This document shows positions 1 through 7,304 of a stretch of 64,000 nucleotides of DNA, piece by piece. A program made the position numbers and the translations under genes. The notes below the pieces were generated by a model. It did no database searches. It was not told the DNA's origin and was given only the letters and a program-made list of their open reading frames with translations. The stretch is from an uncultured Draconibacterium sp. GTDB taxonomy: Bacteria > Bacteroidota > Bacteroidia > Bacteroidales > Prolixibacteraceae. Each line of letters opens with the position of its first letter. Position 1 is the first letter of the stretch. The DNA lies in contig NZ_OY781884.1 in assembly GCF_963677155.1 (NCBI RefSeq), forward strand, positions 5,142,501-5,206,500, written 5' to 3'.

Positions 1-434
1 ATGCAATCACTCCTTATAATGATGCTCTTGCTTCTTATTTAGAACATCTAATCTCCGAAGAAGAACAAAAAGTGAATATTGGTGGAAAAAATGAAACGCT
101 CGAAGGATTAAAAAAAATGAAAAAAGAATATGATGAACAGGTTAAAGTTCTTGAATCCGCAATGGGAGATGGAAATAAAGAGAACAAAATCACATTAGAT
201 GATATAAAAAAACTTGAGAAGGAACTTTTAAGCATGGAGATTTCTGGTGATGATTTGAAGAATATAATTGAAGGTTCAGAAGTGGCAAAATCAAATAACA
301 GGAATTACAAGGAATATCAAATTCCTCAACCAAAAAACAGAATAAAACTTAAAAATGCACCTCAAAAACTTTATAATGAAGGAGTAAAGCTCATTAAAAA
401 TGCGCAGAATAGTTTAGGGAAGTTCATTAATTAA
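1..434 (+). CDS. C-terminal part of an unidentified protein, cut by the window edge
   Basis: The frame is open from the first bases of the window (codons begin at position 3) to the TAA at 432-434, so this is the tail of a longer gene. A GTG at 72 could serve as a start, but coding-like sequence continues upstream of it (residues ASYLEHLISEEEQK). The visible ~144 residues are charged and rich in Lys, Glu and Leu, with a probable coiled coil in the first two thirds and a basic, Pro/Asn-containing tail. No signal peptide, membrane segment or family motif can be seen. I do not recognise the family. It is followed by two palindromic repeats. Confidence 0.6.
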   Translation, partial: AITPYNDALASYLEHLISEEEQKVNIGGKNETLEGLKKMKKEYDEQVKVLESAMGDGNKENKITLDDIKKLEKELLSMEISGDDLKNIIEGSEVAKSNNRNYKEYQIPQPKNRIKLKNAPQKLYNEGVKLIKNAQNSLGKFIN

Positions 435-477
435 TTTAACGGAATATGAGATTTATGGTAATGTTTACCTGAAAGCC

Positions 478-534
478 ATGCACATTAAGCAAACGCACAA
501 ATCTGACGCACAACCAAATTTGCTTAAAGAGCAT
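478..534. repeat. Palindrome of a second type, with 16-nt arms
   Basis: Arms at 478-493 and 519-534 are inverted copies over 16 nt with two mismatches (AAGCAAA / TTTGCTT core), around a 25-nt loop containing a repeated ACGCACAA-like unit. It lies between the partial first gene and the cassette-type repeat at 578. It does not share the core sequence of the other intergenic repeats, so it belongs to a separate family or is a remnant. Confidence 0.6.
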
Positions 535-577
535 GCCTCCCCAACGCACGGGATGACAGCGTTAATAAAGCACGAAA

Positions 578-712
578 ACACAACATTTTGTATAAGTAAT
601 GGCAGTGAAAGTAATAAATATCAAGGTGTGTAACCCGCTCAAACTGCTTAGCAGTTTGACAGGAAACTACCACGCTATCTGCCACTACTCATACAATTTA
701 CCGTTAAGCGCC
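578..712 (+). repeat. Cassette-junction repeat R1 (attC-like imperfect palindrome)
   Basis: The left arm (ACAACATTTTGTATAAGTAA, then TGGCAG) pairs with the right arm (CTGCCACTACTCATACAATT, then TACCGTTAAGC) over about 25 bp. The loop contains an ACCCGCTCAAACTGC segment and its own inner hairpin (AAACTGC/GCAGTTT). The right end carries GTTAAGC, which fits the integron box GTTRRRY; the left end has only the AAC. An IS3-family element is inserted 4 bp after the repeat, so the next gene originally began about 20 bp beyond it. Confidence 0.7.
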
Positions 713-755
713 AATTTGACTCGTCCGGAATAAAGGCTACATAATTCATGTAATT

Positions 756-1127
756 ATGTATAAAAATGATCAAGTTTACAGACGTTATTCGGAAAGTTTC
801 AAACTCAAAATTTTATCCGAACTTAGTACCGGTAAGTATAACAAACGGCAGCTCGGACGTATTTATGGCATTCAAAACAGTACAATCAATGAATGGATCA
901 AAAAATACAACAGAACTGACTTAATGAACACTCGTATAAACGTGGAAACTAAAGACGAAATCACCAGAATTAAAGCACTACAAAAAGAAGTTAAAAAGCT
1001 CAAAGAAGCCCTTGTTAAGAAAGATCTGGACCAGTTGGTACTGGATTCATATCTTGAAGTATCAGCTGAAAAACTAGGTTTCAAAAACGCCGAAGAATTA
1101 AAAAAAAATTTAGGCAAGAAACGCTAA
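756..1127 (+). CDS. IS3-family transposase OrfA (helix-turn-helix subunit)
   Basis: This 123-residue protein is the DNA-binding half of an IS3-type transposase. Residues ~10-55 form a helix-turn-helix (YSESFKLKIL ... INEWIKKY), which binds the terminal repeats. Residues ~70-95 (IKALQKEVKKLKEALVKK) are the leucine-zipper-like dimerisation helix typical of OrfA. The stop codon overlaps the OrfB start by one base. Just before the stop, a run of nine A (1100-1108) lies where a -1 frameshift would read into orfB, so an OrfAB fusion transposase is likely. Length and organisation are normal for the family. Confidence 0.92.
   Translation: MYKNDQVYRRYSESFKLKILSELSTGKYNKRQLGRIYGIQNSTINEWIKKYNRTDLMNTRINVETKDEITRIKALQKEVKKLKEALVKKDLDQLVLDSYLEVSAEKLGFKNAEELKKNLGKKR
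1100..1108 (+). other. A9 slippery run, candidate -1 ribosomal frameshift site
   Basis: Nine consecutive A residues lie near the end of orfA. Shifting to -1 here enters a frame (KFRQETL...) with no stop before the orfB start at 1127. IS3 elements are known to make the OrfAB transposase by -1 frameshifting on A-rich slippery sites; use of this one is inferred. Confidence 0.6.
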
Positions 1128-1984
1128 TGAAAGCAGTTGATACAGCAAAAAAAACAAAGCTGGCAAGTTGCGAGACGACTTGTCAATGCTTTGGACTACA
1201 TCGGGATGCCTATTATAAATACAAGAAGAGGAGTGCTGCCCGACTAGAAGTAGAAAAGAAAGTCATAAAGCTTGTCAATTATGAGCGACTAACTCAACCG
1301 CGCGTTGGTACTCGAAAGTTGATGATGGCGCTACATATAACATTTAATCTAATGGGATTAAAGGTTGGACGTGATGAACTTTACAGGATCTTACGTAAAT
1401 ACGACATGTTGATTGTACGTAAGAAAACAAGTTGTAAAACAACCGATTCATATCATCATTTTCACAAGTACAATAATTTGATTAAAGACCTTAAAATAAC
1501 AAGGCCAAATCAGGTATGGGTTAGCGATATTACCTACATCAGAACATACAACGGCTTTTGCTATTTAGCTCTCATTACTGACTTATACTCAAGAAAAATT
1601 GTTGGTTACGATATTAGCAACTCTCTTGAGCTGGCTGGGTGTTTGCGGGCTCTCAAAAAGGCCCTGGCAAACGCAAAGCCTGCCAATGGATTGATCCATC
1701 ATTCTGACCGTGGAGCTCAATACTGCTCTAATCAATATGTCAGAATATTAAAAAACAAAGACTTCAAAATTAGCATGACCGAAGAAAATCATTGTTATGA
1801 GAATGCTATTGCTGAACGTGTTAATGGTATTTTAAAAGATGAGTTTTTCCTGGACCAAACATTTGCTAGTTTAAAAGAGGCTAAGCGTGCTACAAAAAAT
1901 GCAATCAATATTTACAATAACAAAAGACTTCATTTATCTTTAGACTATAAAACGCCTCAAAACGTGTATAATGAGGCAGCTTAA
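1127..1984 (+). CDS. IS3-family transposase OrfB (DDE integrase domain)
   Basis: This 285-residue protein is the catalytic half of the transposase. An N-terminal HTH_21-like region (YERLTQPRVGTRKL, residues ~52-65) is followed by an rve/DDE integrase core. The three acidic residues are visible: Asp in WVSDITYI, Asp in HHSDRGAQY, and Glu in ENAIAERVNG, with the family tail YNNKRLHLSLDYKTP. It moves the element by the copy-out route known for IS3. Nothing looks degraded, so the element may be active. It starts one base inside the orfA stop codon. Confidence 0.94.
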   Translation: MKAVDTAKKTKLASCETTCQCFGLHRDAYYKYKKRSAARLEVEKKVIKLVNYERLTQPRVGTRKLMMALHITFNLMGLKVGRDELYRILRKYDMLIVRKKTSCKTTDSYHHFHKYNNLIKDLKITRPNQVWVSDITYIRTYNGFCYLALITDLYSRKIVGYDISNSLELAGCLRALKKALANAKPANGLIHHSDRGAQYCSNQYVRILKNKDFKISMTEENHCYENAIAERVNGILKDEFFLDQTFASLKEAKRATKNAINIYNNKRLHLSLDYKTPQNVYNEAA

Positions 1985-2033
1985 TTTAATTTTTAACCTG
2001 TAGCCATATTCTAGGACTAGACAATTTAAATCA

Positions 2034-2621
2034 ATGCAGAAGGCAGTATTAATAATCGGATTAATCTTTTTGATTGCTTGTTCTGGTAACAACAAGAAAA
2101 ATCAATCCTCACAGACAAATGGAACAAATAATTTCATTGACAGTGAAAATAATGACTTGCTTGGCATCGTAAATAAAATTGACACGTTAAAAATATTAGT
2201 TGAATTTTCAGAGTGTGGAGAATGGGGTGGACATAGAGAATCAATTTTTCTAAACAAAAATGAAAAGGATAAAATTCAAGCACATTTACAGATTGACACA
2301 ATCTCCTGTGATATTTTATCTGAAATTCCTGACTTGATGGATGAAATCGATAAATATAGAGTTATACTTCTTGAAAAAGATAAAACTCTTGACAACAAGG
2401 ATGAAAAACTAATAGCATCTTTTATAAATAGGCTGTTAGAACTTTATCTCAAAAATGGCTATTCAACAAGAGAGGAAGATTCATTATTTGTTTATCAAGG
2501 TTCAGGAACTAAACTTGAGATAACTAATACAAATTCAACATTTAATCTTTCCTTTTGGAATATTGCGAATTATGCAAACACCAGATATTCAGTCATAAGA
2601 GACAAGATATTTAATGAATAA
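2034..2621 (+). CDS. Hypothetical lipoprotein, single-gene cassette
   Basis: This is a 195-residue protein with a lipoprotein signal peptide: a short hydrophobic helix ends in the lipobox LIAC, with the Cys at about residue 16, followed by an Asn/Ser-rich linker. It should be acylated and exported. The mature part is acidic and soluble, with no motif I recognise. The ATG lies 11 bp after the IS3 element, but before that insertion it would have started about 20 bp after repeat R1, as cassette genes here do. Repeat R2 follows its stop by 14 bp. Function unknown. Confidence 0.75.
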   Translation: MQKAVLIIGLIFLIACSGNNKKNQSSQTNGTNNFIDSENNDLLGIVNKIDTLKILVEFSECGEWGGHRESIFLNKNEKDKIQAHLQIDTISCDILSEIPDLMDEIDKYRVILLEKDKTLDNKDEKLIASFINRLLELYLKNGYSTREEDSLFVYQGSGTKLEITNTNSTFNLSFWNIANYANTRYSVIRDKIFNE

Positions 2622-2635
2622 AAAATAAAAATCAG

Positions 2636-2772
2636 TTGCTAACACAGTACATATTGCAGGGCGGGGTTCGGTGGTACGCCAACTGCGGATTCTCGCATCG
2701 CAGTTCCGTGTCCTTCGGACAGGAACGAGCTCCGAAATCCGCAACGACAACTTACAGGTGACCATTGGCAAT
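2636..2772 (+). repeat. Cassette-junction repeat R2 (subfamily B)
   Basis: An imperfect palindrome begins GCTAACACAGTACATATTGC and ends in ACCATTGGCAATAA. Its centre contains GTACGCCAACTGCGGATTCT and CTTCGGACAGGAA ... TCCGAAATCCGC, forming an inner stem (GCGGATT / AATCCGC). The centre is nearly identical to repeat R9 (19708-19842, opposite strand) and similar to R10, defining a GC-richer subfamily. Confidence 0.75.
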
Positions 2773-2818
2773 AATAAATCCGTACAGAGACGTTAAATTA
2801 TTATTAACAAGAGAAAAA

Positions 2819-3775
2819 ATGAAAAATAAAACAATTGCAATTTTATTTGTATTCTTTGCCATAACTAGCATCGGACACGCACAAAACTTAAAACTTGGTG
2901 AAGGAGAATCTTTTATCAACGTTAATGGCGTTGACCATTGGGTTAAAGTTAAAGGAGTTAGCAATAATACAATTCCTTTGATAATTATACATGGTGGGCC
3001 AGGAGGTCATAACTATAGTTTCGAAAGGACAATTGGTCCACTATTAGAGAAGCATGTTACTATTATATATTATGAACAACGAGGTTGTGGAAGAAGCAAA
3101 GCATCTAAAGATACTACTGCATATACTCTTTCAATATTAATTGATGATTTAGAAGAATTACGGAAAGCCCTGAAAATAGAAAAAATGAATTTATTGGGTT
3201 TTTCGTTTGGAGCTGAACTGGCCGCTCGTTACACAGCAGTATATCCAAATCACGTTGAAAAGTTGATACTTTCATGTCCAGCAGAAATATCAACTTCTGT
3301 TATATTGGTTCAGATACAAGGACTTTATCAACTAGCAGACAGCAACCTCAGATTAAAAATTGATAATATTTTAAAAGAAAATATCCCAATACTTGACAAA
3401 TGGCTTAAAATATGGGTGCATACATCTACAGCTTTCTTCGACGAATTTTCTTTTTATAACCCGGAAGCTGCAAAACTAAACAGAAGTCTTTGGATGAAGA
3501 GTAATTTACCGCACGAAGGTTCGCATCATCTTCAAAGGGTTATTTTTGAAAATGCCAAAGGAGATTTATTAGAAACTATTGAAGGGCTCAATACTGAAAC
3601 TTTAATCATATCTGGGATTCATGATAAAAACGGAGGGTTGCAGTATGGTCTGTACATTAATAAAATCCTACCAAGGAGTGAATTGAAAATATACATGAAA
3701 AGTGCACACTTTCCAGACATTGATGAGACTGAAAGATATGCCAAAGATGTTATAACATTTATAACAAAGAATTAA
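2819..3775 (+). CDS. Secreted alpha/beta hydrolase, prolyl-iminopeptidase-like
   Basis: This serine hydrolase of the alpha/beta fold has about 318 residues from the ATG at 2819. That start is chosen because it opens an ordinary signal peptide ending at GHA-QN; the longer frame from 2765 would read from the repeat. The oxyanion motif HGGPGG is followed by YYEQRGCGRS, the nucleophile elbow GFSFGAE (Ser), an acid in SGIHDKNG and a catalytic His in SAHFPDID. HGGPGG plus DQRG-like motifs are typical of proline iminopeptidases and related esterases (family S33). The substrate is unknown. It sits alone between repeats R2 and R3. Confidence 0.85.
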   Translation: MKNKTIAILFVFFAITSIGHAQNLKLGEGESFINVNGVDHWVKVKGVSNNTIPLIIIHGGPGGHNYSFERTIGPLLEKHVTIIYYEQRGCGRSKASKDTTAYTLSILIDDLEELRKALKIEKMNLLGFSFGAELAARYTAVYPNHVEKLILSCPAEISTSVILVQIQGLYQLADSNLRLKIDNILKENIPILDKWLKIWVHTSTAFFDEFSFYNPEAAKLNRSLWMKSNLPHEGSHHLQRVIFENAKGDLLETIEGLNTETLIISGIHDKNGGLQYGLYINKILPRSELKIYMKSAHFPDIDETERYAKDVITFITKN

Positions 3776-3781
3776 TTACTA

Positions 3782-3915
3782 TTGCCAACAATGTGTATAA
3801 TTCATAAGGGTTTCAGCGGTTTTCGAGCGGTATCACCCGCATCAAATTTTAGTGGTAACTTGATAGGTTTGAAGTCCGCAATCCCTTACGAAATCATACA
3901 CTCAACGTTGGTGGC
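3782..3915 (+). repeat. Cassette-junction repeat R3 (subfamily A)
   Basis: Left arm GCCAACAATGTGTATAATTC, then ATAAGGG; right arm CCCTTACGAAATCATACACT, then CAACGTTGGTGGCA. The arms pair over about 21 bp, with three extra bases on the right arm near the CAACGTTGG end. The centre carries ACCCGCATCAAATTTTAGTG ... TTTGAAGTCCGCAAT, shared with R4, R5 and R14. It starts 6 bp after the hydrolase stop codon. Confidence 0.8.
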
Positions 3916-3952
3916 ATTTCAAAGAACTACAGTATAACTTGTAAAATAAGAT

Positions 3953-4127
3953 ATGAATGATTTTTTAATAGCAATAGTAATTGGAATTGTAGCAGGATTG
4001 ATAGATGTTACACCAATGATAATTATGAAACTTGAGAAGGCTGCAAATATTTCAGCTTTCGTACATTATTTTTTCATTGATACTTGGTGCAGGGATTGGC
4101 ATCGCTGGAGCAAAATTTATTGGATAA
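3953..4127 (+). pseudogene. Small membrane-protein gene with internal deletion
   Basis: The start MNDFLIAIVIGIVAGLIDV encodes a membrane helix followed by KLEKAANISAFVHYF. After this the reading frame becomes nonsense (IDTWCRDWHRW). In the next frame, from about 4074, the sequence reads SLILGAGIGIAGAKFIG and stops at 4127. That is the expected glycine-rich C-terminal helix of the four-helix membrane proteins with this N-terminus that I know in Bacteroidota. A middle section of roughly 40 residues appears to be missing, with a frame change at the junction. The GNAT gene starts 9 bp later, so the two shared one cassette. Confidence 0.6.
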
Positions 4128-4136
4128 ATTTAAGAT

Positions 4137-4664
4137 ATGGATAAAAACGTAATTGGCGTGGATGGTGATATTATTCTCAGAGAATTAATGGACTCCGATT
4201 TGGAAAAACTGGCTATTTATGCAAACAATGAAAAAGTGAGCATAAATTTAAGAGATGGATTCCCAAAACCATATACAATTGAAAATGCAAGGAGCTTTAA
4301 AAAAATGGTTGATTCTCAAAGTCCAAAGACATTTTTTGCAATTGAATATCAGAATGATTACGTAGGAAATATAAGTTTATCTCTTGGCACAGATGTATAT
4401 AGGAAGAGTGCAGAGATTGGATATTTTATAGGTGAACCATTTTGGAATAAAGGAATTGCGACAAAAGCCGTGAATTTAATAACGGGAAGGGGATTTAGTC
4501 AACTTGATATTGTTCGAATATATACAGGGGTTTTTGAATATAATCTAGCTTCACAGCGAGTTCTTGAAAAATGCGGATTTGTAAAAGAAGCAGTGTTTAA
4601 AAAATCTATTTGCAAAGACAACAAGATTTTTGATGAAATCAGATTTGCAAAAATAAAGGAATGA
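4137..4664 (+). CDS. GNAT N-acetyltransferase, RimJ/RimL type
   Basis: This 175-residue acetyltransferase has the acetyl-CoA-binding GNAT fold. It begins with GDIILRELMDSDLEKL, typical of the RimJ/RimL branch. Motif A is EIGYFIGEPFWNKGIATKAV (residues ~99-118), with the NKGIATKA pyrophosphate loop. Motif B follows as VFEYNLASQRVLEKCGF. It transfers an acetyl group from acetyl-CoA to an amine: a protein N-terminus, antibiotic or metabolite; the substrate cannot be read from the sequence. It lies just after the deleted membrane-protein gene and ends 10 bp before repeat R4. Complete and normal in length. Confidence 0.9.
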   Translation: MDKNVIGVDGDIILRELMDSDLEKLAIYANNEKVSINLRDGFPKPYTIENARSFKKMVDSQSPKTFFAIEYQNDYVGNISLSLGTDVYRKSAEIGYFIGEPFWNKGIATKAVNLITGRGFSQLDIVRIYTGVFEYNLASQRVLEKCGFVKEAVFKKSICKDNKIFDEIRFAKIKE

Positions 4665-4674
4665 CCAAAAACGC

Positions 4675-4808
4675 ATGGTAACAATGTATAAAAATAATAG
4701 CCGAGGCAATAGTAAATTCAAGGGCTTTAGCCCGCTTTAAATTATCACGGTTGATAAGTTTGAAGCCCGCAATCGCCCACATTTGCATATACTTGTCCGT
4801 TATGGGCA
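4675..4808 (+). repeat. Cassette-junction repeat R4 (subfamily A)
   Basis: It begins TGGTAACAATGTATAAAAAT, then AATAGCCG, and ends ACTTGTCCGTTATGGGCA. Arms pair over about 25 bp with extra bases on the right arm. The centre GGGCTTTAGCCCGCTT ... TTTGAAGCCCGCAATC matches R5 closely. It lies between two convergent genes, with the acyltransferase-like gene ending 12 bp beyond, so here a cassette boundary faces a gene in the opposite orientation. Confidence 0.8.
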
Positions 4809-4820
4809 AAAAAAACTGAA

Positions 4821-6359
4821 TTAATCAGCCTTCTTCTTTTTAAATTCTGAAATGATTCTAATTACTATTGATGATGAAAAACAAATTATACAAAGGATAA
4901 CAAAAGTATTACCAATTTTCGAAGAAATTGTTGAAGAAGTCTTTAACGGAAGATTTGATAATAGAACTTTGTTATTACTTGAAAAGGTGCTTCTTTCTGC
5001 AATTACTGAACCGTGATTATCAGTTATCATATTTATCCCATTCCCATTTGCACGAATCAATAAACGACCATTTTGTAATGTTTCAAATTGTGCCATCTTG
5101 GAATGCATTTGTGCAAATCCTTGCCAATCGTAGGCAGGAACAAGCATAATATCGACACCTTTTCTATTTGCCTGAATTGACATAGAAGGAAAATCATAAT
5201 CATAACAAATTACGTTACTAAGTCTACCATATTCAGTATCTACAGTTGGTATGATAGCATCACCGGTATTAATAAAAGGAATTTCAGCAGGTGTAGGATG
5301 AGATTTTTTATATTCCCATTTTAAAGTGCCTTCTTTGTCTATTAAAACACTTTTATTATTTATTGGCTTGAGCGCTGTGGTGCAGTTTCCCTCTAAAAAT
5401 GCGATAAGTATATAAGCATTAAACTCTTTTGATATGTTTTTAACTTCTGCAATAATTCTATTAACGTGATTTTGATTCAGAAATAGTGCAGCTTCGCTCC
5501 AGACTATAATTTTTGCACCTGATTCGGCTGCTTTTCTTGTATTACTAATTTGAATATCGATTTCTTTATCAGAAGAGAAAAATGAAGAAGGTATCTTCAT
5601 ATCTGGTTTTTCGGAAATCTTTAATAAAACTTCTTTCTCTGATTTTGCCAACTCATGTAAGTCAAAAGTTCCGCTTATTGTAGCAACTTTTACATTTTTC
5701 ACACCTTCAGGTTGAATCGAAATTCTTGTAAAACCATAGCCTAAAATAATCATGAAAAAGACACCAAAAATAATTAAGCCATTTTTAATAAAAATTGTTT
5801 TAAAATCGTTCTCAGAAATCCAAAAAGTAATTGATGCAAACCAATTTATTATAAATGTAATTCCATATATCCCGGTAATAGTACTTAATTGTGCAAAGGG
5901 AGTAAAAGCAAATTGTGATTGAGCCAATAATCCGGAAGTTCCAAGTAATGAACTTACTAGTGCTTCAATAACTACATAAACAGAAGGAAATACAAGGGTA
6001 GATAGAAAGTTTTTATTTTTAAAATGTAAAACACGGTCAATAAAGTATATAGTAAAATTTATAATAGCGTATATTATGCCATTAATTACACCTAATAGTG
6101 GTTCATTAAATAAATTGTGTGTTTTTTGTGTAACACAACCTGTTATAATCATAGGAAGGAATAAAAACAGCATATGCAAGGCTTTTGCCCTACGTGAAAA
6201 TTGCAACAAAAAAATTGGTGCTATCCATGCAAATATTCCAAATTGCCTTTCCTGTCCAACAAACATCAACGAAATGCAACCCGCAAATAAAGCAATATAA
6301 ATGAATGATTTGCTGTTAATAAATGGATTTAATTTTTCCAAAATATTTTGCTTTTTCAA
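4821..6359 (-). CDS. Membrane carbon-nitrogen hydrolase, apolipoprotein N-acyltransferase-like
   Basis: This 512-residue protein has the plan of Lnt, which transfers the third acyl chain to lipoproteins in the inner membrane. About six membrane helices fill residues 15-210, a nitrilase-fold domain follows, and a last helix lies near residues 480-500. The catalytic triad is present: Glu289 (WSEAA), Lys351/352 (YKKSHPTP) and Cys385 (ICYDYDF). Similarity to housekeeping Lnt is loose, so this is better called Lnt-like. The apparent start is TTG with an in-frame stop two codons upstream. It points against the surrounding plus-strand cassettes and may be co-transcribed with the LuxR gene upstream of it. 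Confidence 0.8.
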   Translation of the reverse strand: MKKQNILEKLNPFINSKSFIYIALFAGCISLMFVGQERQFGIFAWIAPIFLLQFSRRAKALHMLFLFLPMIITGCVTQKTHNLFNEPLLGVINGIIYAIINFTIYFIDRVLHFKNKNFLSTLVFPSVYVVIEALVSSLLGTSGLLAQSQFAFTPFAQLSTITGIYGITFIINWFASITFWISENDFKTIFIKNGLIIFGVFFMIILGYGFTRISIQPEGVKNVKVATISGTFDLHELAKSEKEVLLKISEKPDMKIPSSFFSSDKEIDIQISNTRKAAESGAKIIVWSEAALFLNQNHVNRIIAEVKNISKEFNAYILIAFLEGNCTTALKPINNKSVLIDKEGTLKWEYKKSHPTPAEIPFINTGDAIIPTVDTEYGRLSNVICYDYDFPSMSIQANRKGVDIMLVPAYDWQGFAQMHSKMAQFETLQNGRLLIRANGNGINMITDNHGSVIAERSTFSSNNKVLLSNLPLKTSSTISSKIGNTFVILCIICFSSSIVIRIISEFKKKKAD

Positions 6360-6436
6360 TTTTTATTACAAAAATATTATGGATTGTTTCGATACGAAAT
6401 AGTGAATTATAACTATATAAAGCCATAGGGTTTTAA

Positions 6437-7210
6437 TTATATTAAACCTAAACTTTTGCAAAATAAAACAGCCTGTGTGGTATTGTCACTTTGGGTTTTA
6501 CTCAGTATATTTTGACGATGGTTATTAACCGTATTTATGCTAATCTTTAATTTGTCAGCTATGTTATAACTATCACCCCCCCTTGCCAGTAGTACAACTA
6601 TTTCAATTTCCCGAGGGGTAAGCACAGCATTAAAAGAACTGTTTTCATTATCATTAAATAAGTGAAAACTCTTTGTTTCTATATTGATTAAATACCTGGA
6701 GGGTTTTTCATTTTTTTTGATTTCCGGCAAAGGATAAGAAATAACAAGGTTTAGCCATAAATTCCCGTGTTTATCTTGTTCGAAAACAACACTCTGATGC
6801 ATAAAACGCAAGTAATAACCATCCTCTGTTTTTGTTCTGAAATCGTATACCAGCTTGTAATTAAACTTTTCTTGAGGTGAAAGTGTCATAAAAAAGTTAT
6901 GAAACATATAGTCAGTCTCTAAAACAAAATCCCTATCATCGTGGTGTATTCTTGAGTAATGAGCTTCTAGGTCAATCTCAGGATTATTTTGATTCACCCC
7001 AAAGATTTTTTTTTGTTCTTCACTCTGAAGCAGGTAATTTGCTTTATTAAAATCATAAATTGCATAAATTGCACCTTCGATTTTGGCTAATCGTGAAATT
7101 TGTTCAACCCTAGGCATTACTTCTTTATAGTCCTCTTCACTTACATTACATTTTAACAATTCCGGATTACTAAAAAGTTTAATGTATTTATTCTTAGTTA
7201 GGCTATCCAT
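6437..7210 (-). CDS. LuxR-family regulator with N-terminal PAS-like sensor
   Basis: This is a 257-residue transcription factor. Residues ~40-165 look like a PAS-type sensing domain (AIYDFNKANYLL ... IHHDDRDFVL ... FRTKTEDGYYLRFMHQ). Residues ~190-257 are a LuxR/GerE helix-turn-helix: LTPREIEIVVLLARG, then YNIADKLKISINTVNNHRQNI. Bacteroidota have many such PAS-LuxR regulators. No membrane segment or signal peptide is visible, so it is cytoplasmic. It is divergent from the short-chain dehydrogenase at 7305, with ~95 bp between starts, and 77 bp upstream of the Lnt-like gene, so it may control either. Confidence 0.85.
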   Translation of the reverse strand: MDSLTKNKYIKLFSNPELLKCNVSEEDYKEVMPRVEQISRLAKIEGAIYAIYDFNKANYLLQSEEQKKIFGVNQNNPEIDLEAHYSRIHHDDRDFVLETDYMFHNFFMTLSPQEKFNYKLVYDFRTKTEDGYYLRFMHQSVVFEQDKHGNLWLNLVISYPLPEIKKNEKPSRYLINIETKSFHLFNDNENSSFNAVLTPREIEIVVLLARGGDSYNIADKLKISINTVNNHRQNILSKTQSDNTTQAVLFCKSLGLI

Positions 7211-7304
7211 AAAAATGATGATAATTCACTATTTCCAGGTACTTGGATGTATGATACTTTTGAAACCAAAAGTAATGAAAATTAGTAATTTAAAGAAATT
7301 CAAC

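Larger units (their letters stand above)
717..2023 (+). mobile_element. Complete IS3-family insertion sequence with 3-bp target duplication
   Basis: The element has terminal inverted repeats of about 25 bp: left end TGACTCGTCCGG...GGCTACA at 717-741, right end TGTAGCC...CTAGACA at 1999-2023. The ends are TG...CA, as is usual for IS3 elements. It is flanked by a direct repeat ATT (714-716 and 2024-2026), the expected target-site duplication. It carries two overlapping frames, orfA and orfB, and looks intact. It landed precisely between cassette repeat R1 and the start of the lipoprotein gene at 2034. Confidence 0.9.

Noticed and set aside
2589..2771. Short minus-strand frame rich in Arg across repeat R2
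   Set aside because: Entirely a translation of the palindrome, with no start context or homology to a known protein.
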